Origin: Panax quinquefolius
Taxonomy: Eukaryota > Streptophyta > Magnoliopsida > Apiales > Araliaceae
Length of the DNA stretch: 64,000 nucleotides
Assembly: GCA_020205615.1 (NCBI GenBank)
Contig: CM035153.1
Span: forward strand, 96,500,792 to 96,564,791
Direction: 5' to 3'
Within the stretch, counting starts at the first letter, position 1. Each line of letters opens with the position of its first letter. The notes under the pieces were generated by a model. The model ran no database searches. It was not told where the DNA came from and saw only the letters and a program-made list of their open reading frames with translations. A program made the position numbers and the translations under genes. Shown here in pieces: positions 50,935 through 61,300 of the stretch.

Positions 50935-52672
50935 AATCTTATTTACCTGAACAGTATTTGCTCCAAGAAGAATAAATTCAGCAGCCTCACCACCTGTTTC
51001 TACACCTCCAATAGCAGAAAGAGAATATTCCTTATCTCTGAATTCCGACTTCATCATTTGAGCAATGGTCATCACTTTTCCAAGTGCAATAGGATGAACT
51101 GCCTTGGCAGAATAGCCCCCAGGAGTTGAGTATCTGAAAACAAATTAAGAAGTAAATATGATTCTCCATGACAAATAGATCACCGAATAAAAATCATATT
51201 GTCAGTGTGGAAATGCTAACCCCTCCACACAAGGCTCGGGATGTAAGGTATTGAGATTGATTCCCATGATACTCATGATTGTGTTAATAGCTGACACCCC
51301 TTCACATCCTGATTTCAGAGCAACCCTAGCTGGCTATAACAAAAGAAAGATTGATTTTAATTTGGAGGCCCAGAAATATTCATATATTGATGCACATTAT
51401 AGATACTGAATCATTTCTTCCTCTATAGACACATGATTAAAACATATGTATATATTAAAACATAAAACATACATAAGTGAGAGAATTGGAGAAGTTGCTT
51501 TCATTTCCTGGAAGTCCAGGTAGATTAAGTCTATTAAACATTGACACTTGCACAGTAAGAACAAGATCCATTGATGTGCTGATGCAGTAAATTGTAATAA
51601 AAGAAAGATTGGACAGCACAAAGACACTAGGAAGAAGAATACTTTCTTAAATATTACCTCCATTCCAAATAATAAGATCATTATCGACATTTGAAAGTCA
51701 ATTAAATAGATTTTCAAACTCAAAATTGAGATGGATTCATTAAAATTTAAAAATTATGAAACAATAAATCTTAAAAATTATGATTTATCTTCAGTAACTG
51801 AACAAATAGTTATGAAGTACTATGAACAATCGAAATAGCACTTTTCATTCTCTTAAAACAATTCCAAAGTACATACAGTAACTTAAGAATTCTGAGTAGG
51901 TCAAAAGACCATGAACATTCTCAATTTATAGTTAACTGATGATGGAGATTAACCAAAAGTTGGTCAATTCCTTGAACATGTAAACCCCAAAACAAGCTAC
52001 CAGATTGGTTATACAAATTATGCAATCTGTTCTTCGTAGTTTCTTGACAAGTAAGTCAGAAAGCAAGTTCTACAACATATATCGAAATAAAAAACAAGAT
52101 CACAAGCATACCTGTGTAATATCAGTAATATTTGGTGTCATCTTTGCCCAAACAGGAACTGTGGCTTTCGCATTAATCCATCCACAAACTTCTTCCAAAA
52201 GTTCACAATCTTGACCAACTGCTGCACCCATTTTACGTTCTGGCATACCATGAGGACATGAGAAATTGATTTCAATGGCATCCTAAGCAAAAGATATCTG
52301 AACATTAGACATCGAACAAAAACTAAAGAAATGATTATCCACTGAAATAGGAACTTAAATTCTTTCAGAAACATATTGAAACTAAAGCAATGAGAATCGT
52401 TAACTTACAATTCCAGTTTGCTCAACTCGGTCAATAAGTTCCTCCCAGGCAGCTTTGTTACACTCCTCCATGATCGAAGCGATAAGTATCCTATCTGGAT
52501 ACTCTTCTTTTAATTGTTTGAATTCTTGTAACATGGTTTCAAGAGGACGGTCACTTATAAGTTCAATATTTTGCCACCCAATAATCTGCCCTAAGCCTGA
52601 ACCATTTGCTCCTGCTCGCAGCCGAGCATATCGAGGAGTTACATTTACAACTTTGGCAGCATCCAGTGACAC
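38718..52672 (-). CDS. PYD1: dihydropyrimidine dehydrogenase (NADP+), plastid type, C-terminal six exons
   Basis: Catalyses the first step of uracil and thymine breakdown, reducing them with NADPH to the 5,6-dihydro forms; the plant enzyme is plastidial. The spliced exons (52,672-52,409; 52,282-52,112; 51,333-51,221; 51,133-50,947; 39,086-38,977; 38,874-38,718) total 1,002 nt, 333 residues plus TGA, in frame at every junction, all introns GT-AG. Visible marks: TPRYARLRAG, the QNIELISDRPLE segment, active-site Cys in NFSCPHGMP (about residue 97 of this part), PVWAKMTPNITDI, SAIGGVETGGEAAEFILLGA for FMN binding, and the C-terminus ESMVSN. Plant PYD1 is about 425 residues, so some 90 residues including the transit peptide lie upstream and are not seen. 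No stop or frameshift, so the gene may be functional despite the 11.9-kb intron. Confidence 0.95.
38977..39086 (-). CDS. PYD1: PYD1 exon after the giant intron
   Basis: 110 nt encoding VCTGVMVHGYDIVGKLCSEL, then KDFMRMHNFSSIEDFRG. Acceptor TGATTGTAG; donor AGGGTGGTC is a poor match to the usual GTAAGT but keeps GT and gives the right phase into the last exon. Confidence 0.93.
39087..40414 (-). other. PYD1: PYD1 giant intron, native part
   Basis: 1.3 kb of AT-rich intron with no clear insertion or gene. Frames such as 39,570-39,764 have no recognisable content. TTAAC at 40,410-40,414 is the target duplication of the LTR that follows. Confidence 0.7.
41611..42957. mobile_element. non-autonomous hAT-like element, TSD TGGATAAG
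   Basis: It starts CAGTGGCGGAACCAG and ends CTAGTTCCGCCTCA, imperfect terminal inverted repeats of the common plant CAGTGGCGGA type. An 8-bp duplication TGGATAAG lies at 41,603-41,610 and 42,958-42,965, the hAT length. No transposase frame is visible. The right third is GC-rich (CCCGCCCCCGCCCCC near 42,860). Confidence 0.85.
43276..43282 (+). promoter_or_regulatory. TATA box of forward solo LTR
   Basis: TATATAA in AGCTTTTATATAAGCAATTC, at the U3/R position, followed by purine-rich leader sequence. Confidence 0.5.
46403..48032. mobile_element. Pack-MULE with captured receptor-kinase fragment, TSD CCCAAATTA
   Basis: Terminal inverted repeats of about 320 bp (46,403-46,722 and 47,705-48,032), starting GGCAAAAAACACCTTTACCC, flanked by a perfect 9-bp duplication CCCAAATTA (46,394-46,402 and 48,033-48,041). 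The 9-bp TSD and long TIRs fit Mutator-like elements. No transposase is present; the 980-bp core is a host gene fragment. Confidence 0.9.
46738..47700 (+). pseudogene. captured fragment of a G-type lectin S-receptor-like kinase (SD3-1-like)
   Basis: The fragment starts in a PAN/apple-like domain (EACK, stop, then CSNDTTCIAVTSKNDGSGLC) and runs through a juxtamembrane stretch, one transmembrane helix (FIAAIVLIVFVTLLVISIIQ at about 46,998-47,060, then a YRRR stop-transfer) and the kinase N-lobe (FDEIKELTSNF, HRNLVPLKGSC, LYEYIPIGSLDNWLF). A frameshift near 47,445 moves it to another frame (QRLDIALGIARAISYLH, HGNIKLENVLLDE), then a stop at 47,631 and a last piece (GEMLLQIVTCKSSMP). HGN replaces the HRD catalytic motif, as in atypical kinases. 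The order and the PAN-TM-kinase layout resemble Arabidopsis SD3-1; lectin domains are absent. A processed origin is possible because no intron is seen. Confidence 0.8.
48042..48632 (-). other. 3' part of reverse solo LTR right of the Pack-MULE
   Basis: AT-rich LTR sequence with repeated GAAACTTGC motifs (48,335-48,430), matching in reverse the GGCAAGT-TTCTAAC blocks of forward LTRs. No gene. Confidence 0.55.
50069..50076 (-). promoter_or_regulatory. TATA box of reverse solo LTR
   Basis: Minus-strand TATAAATA within the near-palindrome CCTATTTATAGG. It would direct transcription along the same strand as PYD1, inside its intron. Confidence 0.5.
50682..50946 (-). other. PYD1: PYD1 giant intron, native 5' part with poly-T tract
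   Basis: 265 bases between the LTR duplication and the splice donor. It holds an A34-like run at 50,899-50,932 (poly-T in PYD1 sense), 14 bases after the donor. Confidence 0.8.
50947..51133 (-). CDS. PYD1: PYD1 exon before the giant intron
   Basis: 187 nt encoding YSTPGGYSAKAVHPIALGK through FILLGANTVQ, with the glycine-rich FMN phosphate-binding segment. Acceptor TTGTTTTCAG, donor CAGGTAAATAAG, with an uninterrupted T run (minus strand) 14 bases into the intron. Confidence 0.95.
51221..51333 (-). CDS. PYD1: PYD1 exon
   Basis: 113 nt encoding PARVALKSGCEGVSAINT through HPEPCVEG. Acceptor TTGTTATAG, donor GGGTTAGC; ends in phase 2. His replaces the Arg that I recall before PEPCVEG. Confidence 0.93.
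52112..52282 (-). CDS. PYD1: PYD1 exon with active-site cysteine
   Basis: 171 nt, 57 codons. Encodes DAIEINFSCPHGMPERK, the CGWINAKATVPVWAK block and NITDITQ. Acceptor TTTTGCTTAG, donor CAGGTATGC. The Cys of SCPHGM is the proton donor position of the family. Confidence 0.95.
52409..52672 (-). CDS. PYD1: PYD1 exon (first visible)
   Basis: 264 nt, 88 codons from VSLDAAKVVNVTPRY to EQTGI. Acceptor ATATCTAG and donor ATTGTAAGT on the minus strand. The first codon is GTG because the exon begins inside the protein; it is not a start. Confidence 0.95.
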
Positions 52673-53585
52673 CTAGATATTACAGTTCAAAAGAAATAAT
52701 TAACGTTAAAAACTGAGAAGCAAATAGGACAATAGTACTCTTCTATTTTATTCCATGGAAATATTTGGCCATGTTTTGGAGAAGGCATGTTAAGAAAATT
52801 GAAGTGGCAACAAGAACTGAATTCTGGTTAAAAGTTTATAAGCATACTTTGTAAGTTTCTGAAGCACAGCCATCAAATCGGTAATAATCCTCCAGAGTAA
52901 TGAAAAACAGGATAAAAGTCTTTAGCTTTCATTGATAGTCAGCCACTGAATTCGCTATTGTAATTAAATTATTTGTCATTCATTGGCCAAGGCCAAGGGC
53001 CCCTAAAAGAATTAAATAAAGGCTAGGGACTTATAAGTTAGTTATGAATATTCTATCAAAGTAGAGTCACATGGATCAGGAAGTTGTTAGGCTTGGTGCA
53101 AGTTAGCTTGTAGCCTAAATCCAGTATAAATAGAGGAGCATGGCTAGTATGATCTCAAATGAATATTGAAGAGAACAAGGCTTAGTCCATTGTTGTTTAA
53201 TAATGTTTATCCAAGCTATCTTTTCCCTCTGATTTCCACTTATTTCCATTCAAATACCTCTATAGTCTTTTTGTTCTAGTACTTTAGCGTATCAAATCCA
53301 ATGATCACACCATTTCTTCCCCTACAAGCACCATTCTACATCATATTGGTTATCTTAGCTTGTGAGAATTGAATCAGTCAAGCTAACCTAGGTTTAGGCT
53401 TGACAGAATTCCTAGTTCCACATTCCACTGAATCTGAAGTCACATTATCTTCTTTTTCAAATTATATCAACTCCTTCAGGACAAACTTGAATGACTGCCT
53501 ATGGCCATCCCCTAGTTGATACAGGGCATCACAAAGATGTAGCCTTTCGGAGATGCGTGCCAAAATTTGGGTTCAAAAGTAAGTC
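52673..53585 (-). other. upstream PYD1 intron with relic LTR
   Basis: No PYD1 exon is visible. From about 52,974 to 53,344 there is an LTR-like unit with TATAAATA at 53,125-53,132, ending CTACATCA and followed by TTGGTTATCTTAGCTTG, a decayed tRNA-Met primer site. After it comes a possible scrap of copia gag. Most likely a relic copia or TRIM 5' end. Confidence 0.45.
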
Positions 53586-53594
53586 TGATTTATT

Positions 53595-54179
53595 GGTTTT
53601 GGTACACTTCTATAATGTTTCAAACCAGAGTTTTTCGTTTTTACAACTTAAACCCTAATGTTTAAACTTTAAGAAATTAAACCTTAATGTCTCTAAAACT
53701 CTATAAATAAAACATTTTGGCAACCGGATTTAGCATTTATTACCGGAATAAGTCACGTGAGTCAAAATAAAAGGGCAATTAAGTCTTTTAAAGGTATTTA
53801 TCGTTTATATTAGCTTTAATTTTTCCTTATTTTTCTTCTTCGTCACATACTAATCACATGCCTACAATTTTCTGTGCTCTTGAAGATTATTAAGGTTTTC
53901 TATCAATTTGGCCAATTAAGCCTTTTTAAGGGTATATATCGTTTAGCCTCCAATTTTTCTTATTCTTTTTTTTCTTCATCACACACTAACTACATGCCTA
54001 CAATTCTTTGTAATTTCAAAGACACAAAAAGTGAAATTACCCAAAATACTCTCATTCGGATCAATATTTAATTTATAGAAATTTTAAAACATTAATGTTC
54101 AATGTTTTAAAGTTGAAACATTAAGGTTTAAGTTGTAAAAAGCGAAAAAATTAAAGATTTAAAGTGTATTTAAGCCCTA
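53595..54179. mobile_element. MULE-type MITE with internal duplication
   Basis: Ends GGTTTTGGTACACTT and (reverse) TAGGGCTTAAATACACTT, with inverted repeats of about 100 bp sharing TTTTTACAACTTAAACC. Flanks TGATTTATT (53,586-53,594) and TGCTTTATT (54,180-54,188) match at 8 of 9 bases. Inside, 53,767-53,865 is repeated at 53,905-54,005 (both end in CATGCCTACAATT). Confidence 0.65.
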
Positions 54180-54188
54180 TGCTTTATT

Positions 54189-54881
54189 TTTATTTATTTT
54201 TTCTTATCTAGGTCAGTTTACACAAGTTATCTCAAAGCACAACATGTATGGTTGGCTTCATTCTTTAAAAGTATACACTTATAAAGCAATCGATAACTTA
54301 CCATGATTACCAAATTTCGGTGTCACAAGTCGTTGCTCTCTAGTCTTCTGCTTGAACTTTGTTCAAACCGTACACGACCTTGGTGTGCTTCATCATATAC
54401 AGTGTAGTCATTATCTTGGTGTGCTTACCAGTTACGCTTATAGACTAACTAGTAGCATAATAAATTTTAATTTTATATTTACATGCAAAGATTTTTTTGA
54501 GTTGGGCTAAAGGGCCTAAGCGATGTTTCGGTGACCATAAAATTTTATTATGTTCTAATTTGTCTAAGTCGTCATATTGTCAAAATAACACCTTTAGAGC
54601 AATGTTTGAAATGAAAAGATCCCATGCCTCGAGCCTCTAGACCAAAACTATTTCTCCATAGTTCCAAAGTTATAGATATATTTCTAAAACGACTACTTTT
54701 AAGGGAAATTGTATTCGTTCAAATATAATAGTAGTTCCATGATAGTACTCAATCTAACTAGTATACAAGCAATGGCATGTTATGAAGTCTAAAAATAGAA
54801 ATGCATCTCTAATAAATGTACCTTTAATTTTGGAACTTAGGAAGCTTTTTCATTTATAGACAATTTGAATCCCTCTATACT
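54189..54881. other. unassigned AT-rich sequence
   Basis: No coding, repeat or terminal structure recognised, apart from a near-duplicate CTTGGTGTGCTT at 54,382 and 54,417. Probably intron or intergenic. Confidence 0.5.
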
Positions 54882-54886
54882 CTACC

Positions 54887-55181
54887 TGTTAGCCCCTTAG
54901 TGGGTTGACACGCACTTGGCATGCGGGATGACCAGATAGCATGCCAAGTCAGGCCTTGACACTCAGACTTTGTGGGACAAGGCAACATAGATGGCAATGT
55001 GCGGCAGCCAAGGGCGCTGGGCGCACTTAGCTGGCAGTCAGGTTGACACTCGGTGTCTGCAGCAGCGAGCAACATTGGGCAACCATTTGGGTCGTTGTGC
55101 AGCAAATTGGGCCTATGCGGGGCGTTGGGCGACAAACTGGGCCTCTGGCCAAGACTAGCAAATCTAGAGGGTTTACATTAT
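54887..55181 (+). repeat. 5' LTR fragment of the Reina-like element
   Basis: About 295 bp matching 58,369-58,663 with scattered substitutions up to TTTRCATTAT, where the foreign LTR starts. Confidence 0.88.
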
Positions 55182-56115
55182 TGTAGCGATCCGAATTTTC
55201 GGAAATTATTAAAATAAGAATCGAGTTAAATAAAATTTTTATTATGTGATATTTGATTTTATATGTAAAACTGTGCAGTACAAGTTGATGATTTGTATAA
55301 TAATAAATATAATATTATTTATTATTATAAATGGGTGAATATGATTTATAAGAAAGGAAAAGAATTTAGCGAATATATTATTATATATTTTGATTGAAGA
55401 TAAATTGTGGAAAACAATTTATTTAGAGGAAAAAGGAATGAGTACATACTAAAATAATTTATGTAATTGTTTTAATATGATGGGATTAGTATATTAAAAT
55501 ATACAAAATACTTGGTATGTGTTGAATGGAAGGTATTAAAATAATTTGTGATATTAAATTATTTCAATATAATAAATTATTTACATTAAATAAATTATTT
55601 TTATTTAATGTATTATTTCCATTTATTTGGAAAAGATTTTTGGTATAGTTTATTATAATTTACTACGCGATAAGTACGGATGATGATATAAGTTTTACGT
55701 ATAGTGTATTATGTAAATATAATATTAGTACATTATTTAAACATGTGTTGGGTTAATATTAGAAAGCAGGAGCTGTGTTATGGAGAAATCTCCAAGTTTT
55801 TGATTTAGCTGAGTCATTGTATTTAGCAAGAGCTGTCGATTGTTTGAACAAATAGGGAAAATACTCAGCTACGCTATAATCGTATGGAGCAAGAAATGAG
55901 TTGTTTATAAAACCCAAACCAAACTTAGTACTTCTTCTCTGAGTTTTCTAGTTCCAGGAAAGTCATTCAATAATTCCATACTTGTTAAATTCATAAAACT
56001 CTACATAGCTATTGACAGGGATGAGGAATTTAAGCATCCCAGAAGAAGAAGAGAAGAAATGCAATTAACAAATATTGTGAAATTAATTCTAGTCAAAGGA
56101 GTTCTTCAAGTTCAG

Positions 56116-56117
<2 letters not shown>
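55182..56117 (+). repeat. 5' part of a gypsy LTR inserted in the 5' LTR
   Basis: It starts TGTAGCGATCCGAATTTTCGG after ATTAT, like a Tekay LTR start, and has a TATA box at 55,906-55,912. It breaks off at the TA microsatellite without an LTR end. The rest of the Reina LTR does not resume, so a deletion followed insertion. Confidence 0.6.
55906..55912 (+). promoter_or_regulatory. TATA box in inserted LTR fragment
   Basis: TATAAAA in GTTTATAAAACCCAAACC, at the U3/R position. Confidence 0.45.

Positions 56118-56119
<2 letters not shown>

Positions 56120-56182
<63 letters not shown>
56120..56182. repeat. TA microsatellite at element junction
   Basis: About 31 TA repeats between the LTR fragment and the Reina gag end. 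The open frame reading YIYIYI through it is meaningless. Confidence 0.95.
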
Positions 56183-56187
<5 letters not shown>

Positions 56188-56203
56188 CATTTGGGTTGTA
56201 TAA

Positions 56204-57209
56204 TGCAAGAAACAGAGTTCAAGGACGAGCAAAGGTTGCTTCCTATGTGGGGGTCCCCATCAGATGAAAGGATGTCCAAAGCGTGAGAAAGTGAATGCTC
56301 TAGTTGTTAATGACTCGAATGATGAAGGAACTTCAGAAGGTTCGAGAATGAATCCCATGCAACTGTTGGGTGCTTTGCAGACCCAAAAGTCAAAGACACC
56401 CACTCCGCGTGGACTGATGTATGTGTCAGTAGTTGTGAATGGTCAGGAAGTGCTAGCTATGTTGGATACCGGCGCAACCAACAACTTTGTTGCAGAGAGG
56501 CAAGTAGACAATCTGAAGTTAGACTTGCGGCAGAACGCAAGTAAAATCGAGGCTGTGAATTCAGAGGCCCAACCTATTCGTGGCACAGCGGTGGCAGATT
56601 TAAAGGTTGGCCCGTGGGAAGGAAAGTGCAGCTTATGGCTGTTCCTTTGGATGACTTTGACCTCATCCTAGGAATCGATTTTCTAATGACGACTAAATGT
56701 ATGGTGATGCCTCATCTTGGTGGATTGATGATCACCGATGACAAGATGTCGGGATTTGCTAGCGATGTATACCCAAATATGGAGAAGAAGACAAGCAGAA
56801 GGTTGGCTTGTTGTCTGCAGTACAACTAGAGACTGGACTCAAAAGAGGAAAGGAGACCTACTTATGTGCTTTGATAGAGATCAAGCTTGGTCAGACTCAA
56901 GAGGTGCCAAATGTTGTGGGTGAGTTGCTGGAGCAATTCAAAGGTGTGATGCCTCCGGAACTCCCGAAGACCCTTCCTTCTAGACGTGTGGTTGATCATA
57001 AGATTGAGTTGGAGCCGAGTGCGAGACCCCCTGCTCAAGCCCCTTATCGGATGTCGCCTGCTGAGTTGATTGAGTTGAGAAAACAGTCAATTGAATTGTT
57101 GGATTCTGAGCTTTTAACGACCCTCAAAAGCTCCGTATGGTGCTTCAGTGCTGTTTCAGAAGAAACAGGAATGGTTCGTTACGGATGTGTGTTCACTATC
57201 GGGCATTGA
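56204..57209 (+). pseudogene. Reina-like gag end, protease and RT start (frameshifted)
   Basis: Zinc knuckle CFLCGGPHQMKGC near 56,237, then a protease with LDTGATNNFV near 56,463. Frameshifts at about 56,620 and 56,800 break the linker. The RT N-terminus (ELPKTLPSRRVVDHKIEL, APYRMSPAEL) is frameshifted again near 57,120-57,190. The first half of gag is missing. Confidence 0.85.
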
Positions 57210-57256
57210 ATAAGGTTACTATCAAAAATAAGTAACCTATTTCGAATGTTGCTGAC

Positions 57257-57731
57257 TTGTTCGACCGATTGTCACGAGCCAAGTATTTTACAAAGTTGGA
57301 CTTGAGATCAGGCTATTGGCAAGTGAGGATTGTCGTTGGTGATGAAGCTAAGACTGCATGTGTGACAAGGTATAGTTCATATGAATTTCTTGTAATGTCG
57401 TTTGACTTAACCCACACTCCAACTACTTTTTGTAATCTTATGAATGATATTTTTTATGAGTATCTAGATAGATTTGTGGTGTATAGTGAAAAACTAGATG
57501 GTCATATGGAACATCAGAAATTGGTATTTCAAAAATTGAGGGAATATCAATTATATGTCAAAAGGAAAAATATGAGTTTTGCAGGGCAGAGATCATGTTC
57601 CTTGGGCACCGGGTTAGCCAAGGACAGCTGAGAATGGACAAGAGGAAAGTTCAAGCCATTATTGAACGGACTGCTCCTACAAAAGTTGCTAAATTAAGAT
57701 CGTTTTTGGGGTTGGTAAATTACTACCGAAT
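57257..57731 (+). pseudogene. Reina-like RT palm with catalytic motif deleted
   Basis: FDRLSRAKYFTKLDLRSGYW, ending in [17 protein letters not shown], then LDRFVVYSEKLDGH: the YxDD box between FVV and YSE is missing by an in-frame deletion. A frameshift at about 57,590 leads to MFLGHRVSQGQLRMD and FLGLVNYYR. The frame stops being RT at 57,731, where it is joined to integrase C-terminal sequence. Confidence 0.85.
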
Positions 57732-57734
57732 GAT

Positions 57735-58382
57735 GTGGCAGTGCAGCGTACTGGTGGTAATTGTCCTACTGCGTACAGATTTGCAAGGGGCCAAACAGAG
57801 TTGCTTGAGTTAGCAAGGGACAGCCTGAGCAAAGCAGTGAGAAGGACGAAAAAGTATGCAGATGCACATCGGAGGCCACTGGAATTCAAAGTGGGAGACA
57901 TGGTGTTGTTGAAGCTAACACCTCAGATTTGGAAGAAGATCAGTAGCAAGTCAGTGCATAGAGGATTGGTTCACAAGTATAACGGTCCTTTCGAAGTGTT
58001 GAAAGTTAGGGCTATGACTTATAGACTTAAACTTCCAGACAGATTGAAAGTTCATCCTACGTTTCATGTGAGTTACCTGAAGCCTTTTCAACAAGAATTA
58101 CTTGATGCTGGTAGGGAACAAGTCAAGAGGGCTCCGCCATTGATCAGAAAGCAATTTGACAAGGATGTCGAGAAGATTTTGGCTCCTAGGACTGAAGGTC
58201 AGAGCAAGAAAAATCGCAGGACAGACTACTTGGTGCATTGGAAAGGTGAAGAGGAGGTAGACGCGAGTTGGGAATGGGATGTAACTTTGTGGCAGTTTGA
58301 GAAACAGATTGCAGATTATTGGGCACACCCACCGACGAGGACGTCGGGCTCTTCTGATGGGAGTGGTCTGTTAGCCCCTTAG
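57735..58382 (+). pseudogene. Reina-like integrase C-terminus with chromodomain
   Basis: An open 215-residue frame after deletion of RNase H and the integrase core. It has the GPFEVLKV/YRLKLPDRLKVHPTFHVS module and a chromodomain near residues 150-195 (DYLVHWKGEEEVDASWEW, then WQFEKQIADYW). Chromodomains of this kind guide integration in chromoviruses. The ATG is inside the fusion, so no natural start is implied. Confidence 0.85.
58354..58368 (+). promoter_or_regulatory. polypurine tract of the Reina-like element
   Basis: CTGATGGGAGTGGTC overlaps the end of the chromodomain frame and directly precedes LTR start TGTTAGCCCC, as is common in this lineage. Confidence 0.6.
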
Positions 58383-61300
58383 TGGGTTGACATGCACTTG
58401 GCATGTAGGATGACCAGATAGCATGTCAAGTCAAGTCTTGACACTCAGACTTTGTGGGACAAGGAAACATGGACGGCAGTGTACGGCAGCTAAGGGCACT
58501 GGACGCACTTAGCCGGCAATCAGGTTGACACTTGGTCTATGCAGCAACGAGCAACATTGGACAACAATTTGGGTCGTTGTGCAGCAGCTTGGGCCTTTGT
58601 GGGGCGTTGGGCGACAGACTGGGTCTCTGGCCAAAACTAGCAAATCTAGAGGGTTTGCATTATGACTCCTCAGACATACCTGATGTCTAGTGCTCACACT
58701 TTGGAAATTTTCATAAGTGCTACTATAGAGGGTGCTCTGTGAAGGTCACCCAAGCCATGGACAGGCTGCCATGGGCGAATCGTACAGAGCATTGAGGCAT
58801 TGTTGGGCTCTCCTACAACAATGTCAAACATCGGATAGGTCATAGGTGGCTTTGGATCGAATCAAAGACTCGTTCATGGGCTGGGTATCATCGAGCAAGA
58901 ACGTTGCTTGACGTTTGGGCATGGCATGGCTAAGCTTAGCGTGTCGTGGCGTGGCATGGTGGAGCTCAAAGATGCAACAAGGCTGATGCTTGTGGACAGA
59001 CGGATGTGTTGGACGTGCACAACAAACTTAGGCCGCACCTTGGGCAAGTGCTTGGCTAGTTGGATATTCATGTGGGCTAAATGGACAAAGCATATTGTGG
59101 CACATATTGGCCAAGTTCGTGGGCTGACAATGTGGGCAAATTGGAGTGGTTGACTGGAGCAAGACCCAACTGACGAGCAGTTATAGGCGGTTGCTTCACC
59201 AACCTTCACGCATACATGTATTTGGCGTGTCTCGAAGCCGAGGATGCGAAACGTAGGCGTGCACATCTGCTAGTGGACAGTTGGTGGACGGTTACACATT
59301 TGAAATGTTGGTTTCCTATTGGCTGAATATCCTAGATTTTGTATGTATTATTTATATGTACAGCGGGTGTGACGCCCCCAAAAATTCGGACACCCATATC
59401 TCGAATTCGATTGCATCACGCATAACCTGAATATCTTACTAAAATCAACAACGGAAATAATAGAATAATTTACATTGATATATTATAAATATTTGCGTCC
59501 CAAGGCACAGTAACCATTACTGACAATTGGTGATTAACTTAAACATAACTTAATCATTCTTGAATACATCATAACAAGCATAACAATAATAATAATACTT
59601 CTAGTCTTTAAGGACTAAGTTATTACATCGCCTTGAATTTTCCTTGTCTCATGTCTGAAGTACCTTCGCTTCCGCTTTAACTCGTAATGTTTTAGGAAGC
59701 AAGAATGAGCAACGAAGTTTGCCCAAGCCAAGTAATATAGCGGAAGAACAAGCGGTTATAGCATTTAAACCTTTCAAGGGTATAATAATAATTGGTAGTT
59801 CGAGGATATCAAGAAATATCAAGAGTATTCAATAGGTGTCGCTATAGATGAAGGATATCAACAAAATTTCGTGGATTTGTTCATTTCGAGGTTCAACATG
59901 AATGAAAGTCTTGAAAGCGGTCACCAAGGACTAAGAACTCTTACTAGAATTAACAATATTACATCGTAATCGATGTAAACGAAAGTACAACGGTGATCAA
60001 CTTAAAGTACCTACGTTATGCATAACATTTAATCATACTTTCGTATTATACGCGTCGGTCCCCGACAATATATAATTTCCCTTGATGAGGGTTGTTCATC
60101 TCATGAGATTTACGATAGTCCGCACCAAGTCGGTTGGTTTGGATAGCATAATAATAGTCTAGTCGAATCAAAGGCTTATACAATTTTTATCATGCATTTA
60201 AGAACAATAGATCCAATGTTTGCAACAACATCAAGGTATATAAATGATTTTCGAATAGAAAGCGAGATATTTGCTTGAGACGACAATTGAATGTATCAGA
60301 TTAAGAAGTAAGAACTTGCAACACAATAATAATAGTGTTGGGATACTTGCTCAACGTAAATTTGAGTGAGGTCGGGGAACTTGCCTTTTAGCGTTGATTA
60401 CTACTTGTAGCGAAAATCACCTCGATGAACTATGTTTGTCCTATTTATGCAAGTATAGGTATTCATTAGCCAAACACACTTGATTTACATATATAAACAA
60501 CATGTGTACGTAACACATTTTTCTTTCTATCTATGTATCTTCTCCGCACCCATCGAACTTATAGTTGTACACTAACATGCTCATACTTTTGACCTTTGCT
60601 AGTTTATTCATAATCTTTCTTCTTCGTAGTTCCAAGAGGTTCATTGCTTTAAGTGACCATAACATCTATCAATCCCAACCCTTTTCTACGCGTGTTTTGC
60701 GGCACTAGATTTATTTCCGAAGTTAGTAAAATTCTCTACTTAGAACTCGTTAGGTGTAATAATAGTTTATAAAGTATAGGAATATTATTAATCCATCCTT
60801 ATATCGAGTTATGATCTTTGTCTTTGAGTCCTGGACATCTCGCCGTGTAAAAGCCGAAGACATCCGCCATGTCCGAAACTAAGGCGATACGGCCGTGTCA
60901 GAAGATATTACGACTTGTCAAGAAGACAACACGCTTTGTCAAGAAGACATCACGACTTGTCAGAAGACATCTCAAGTCGACTCTTTCGGAGACTTTGATT
61001 ACACTATTTCGACAAAGTCTAAGTTTGTTGGGTTAATTTCATTAAGACTTTACTATATCATACAACCTAAGGGAATTTCTTAAATCACGGTCTCAACACA
61101 ACCGAACCCATCAACGGTGGTTCCTAAATGCGGTCTTGTTGCACCCATGGAGTTCGAAGCGGTGAACATGCTCTATTTTGAGAGTAGCCACAACTTGATT
61201 CCGCATAATTATTAACGATTACGCACTAAAGTAAACTTTCTAAACACCTATATCATGCTAATTCATCATACTTGACCTATTAATTTAGGAAAACCGAGAA

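Noticed and set aside
52455..52676. 73-residue plus-strand frame
   Set aside because: Antisense of a well-supported PYD1 exon.
54875..55135. 86-residue minus-strand frame, with a similar one at 58,186-58,404
   Set aside because: Antisense of the Reina-like LTR; both copies are LTR sequence.
56059..56286. 75-residue frame with a YIYIYI tract
   Set aside because: It reads through the TA microsatellite; only its last part overlaps the gag end, in the wrong frame.
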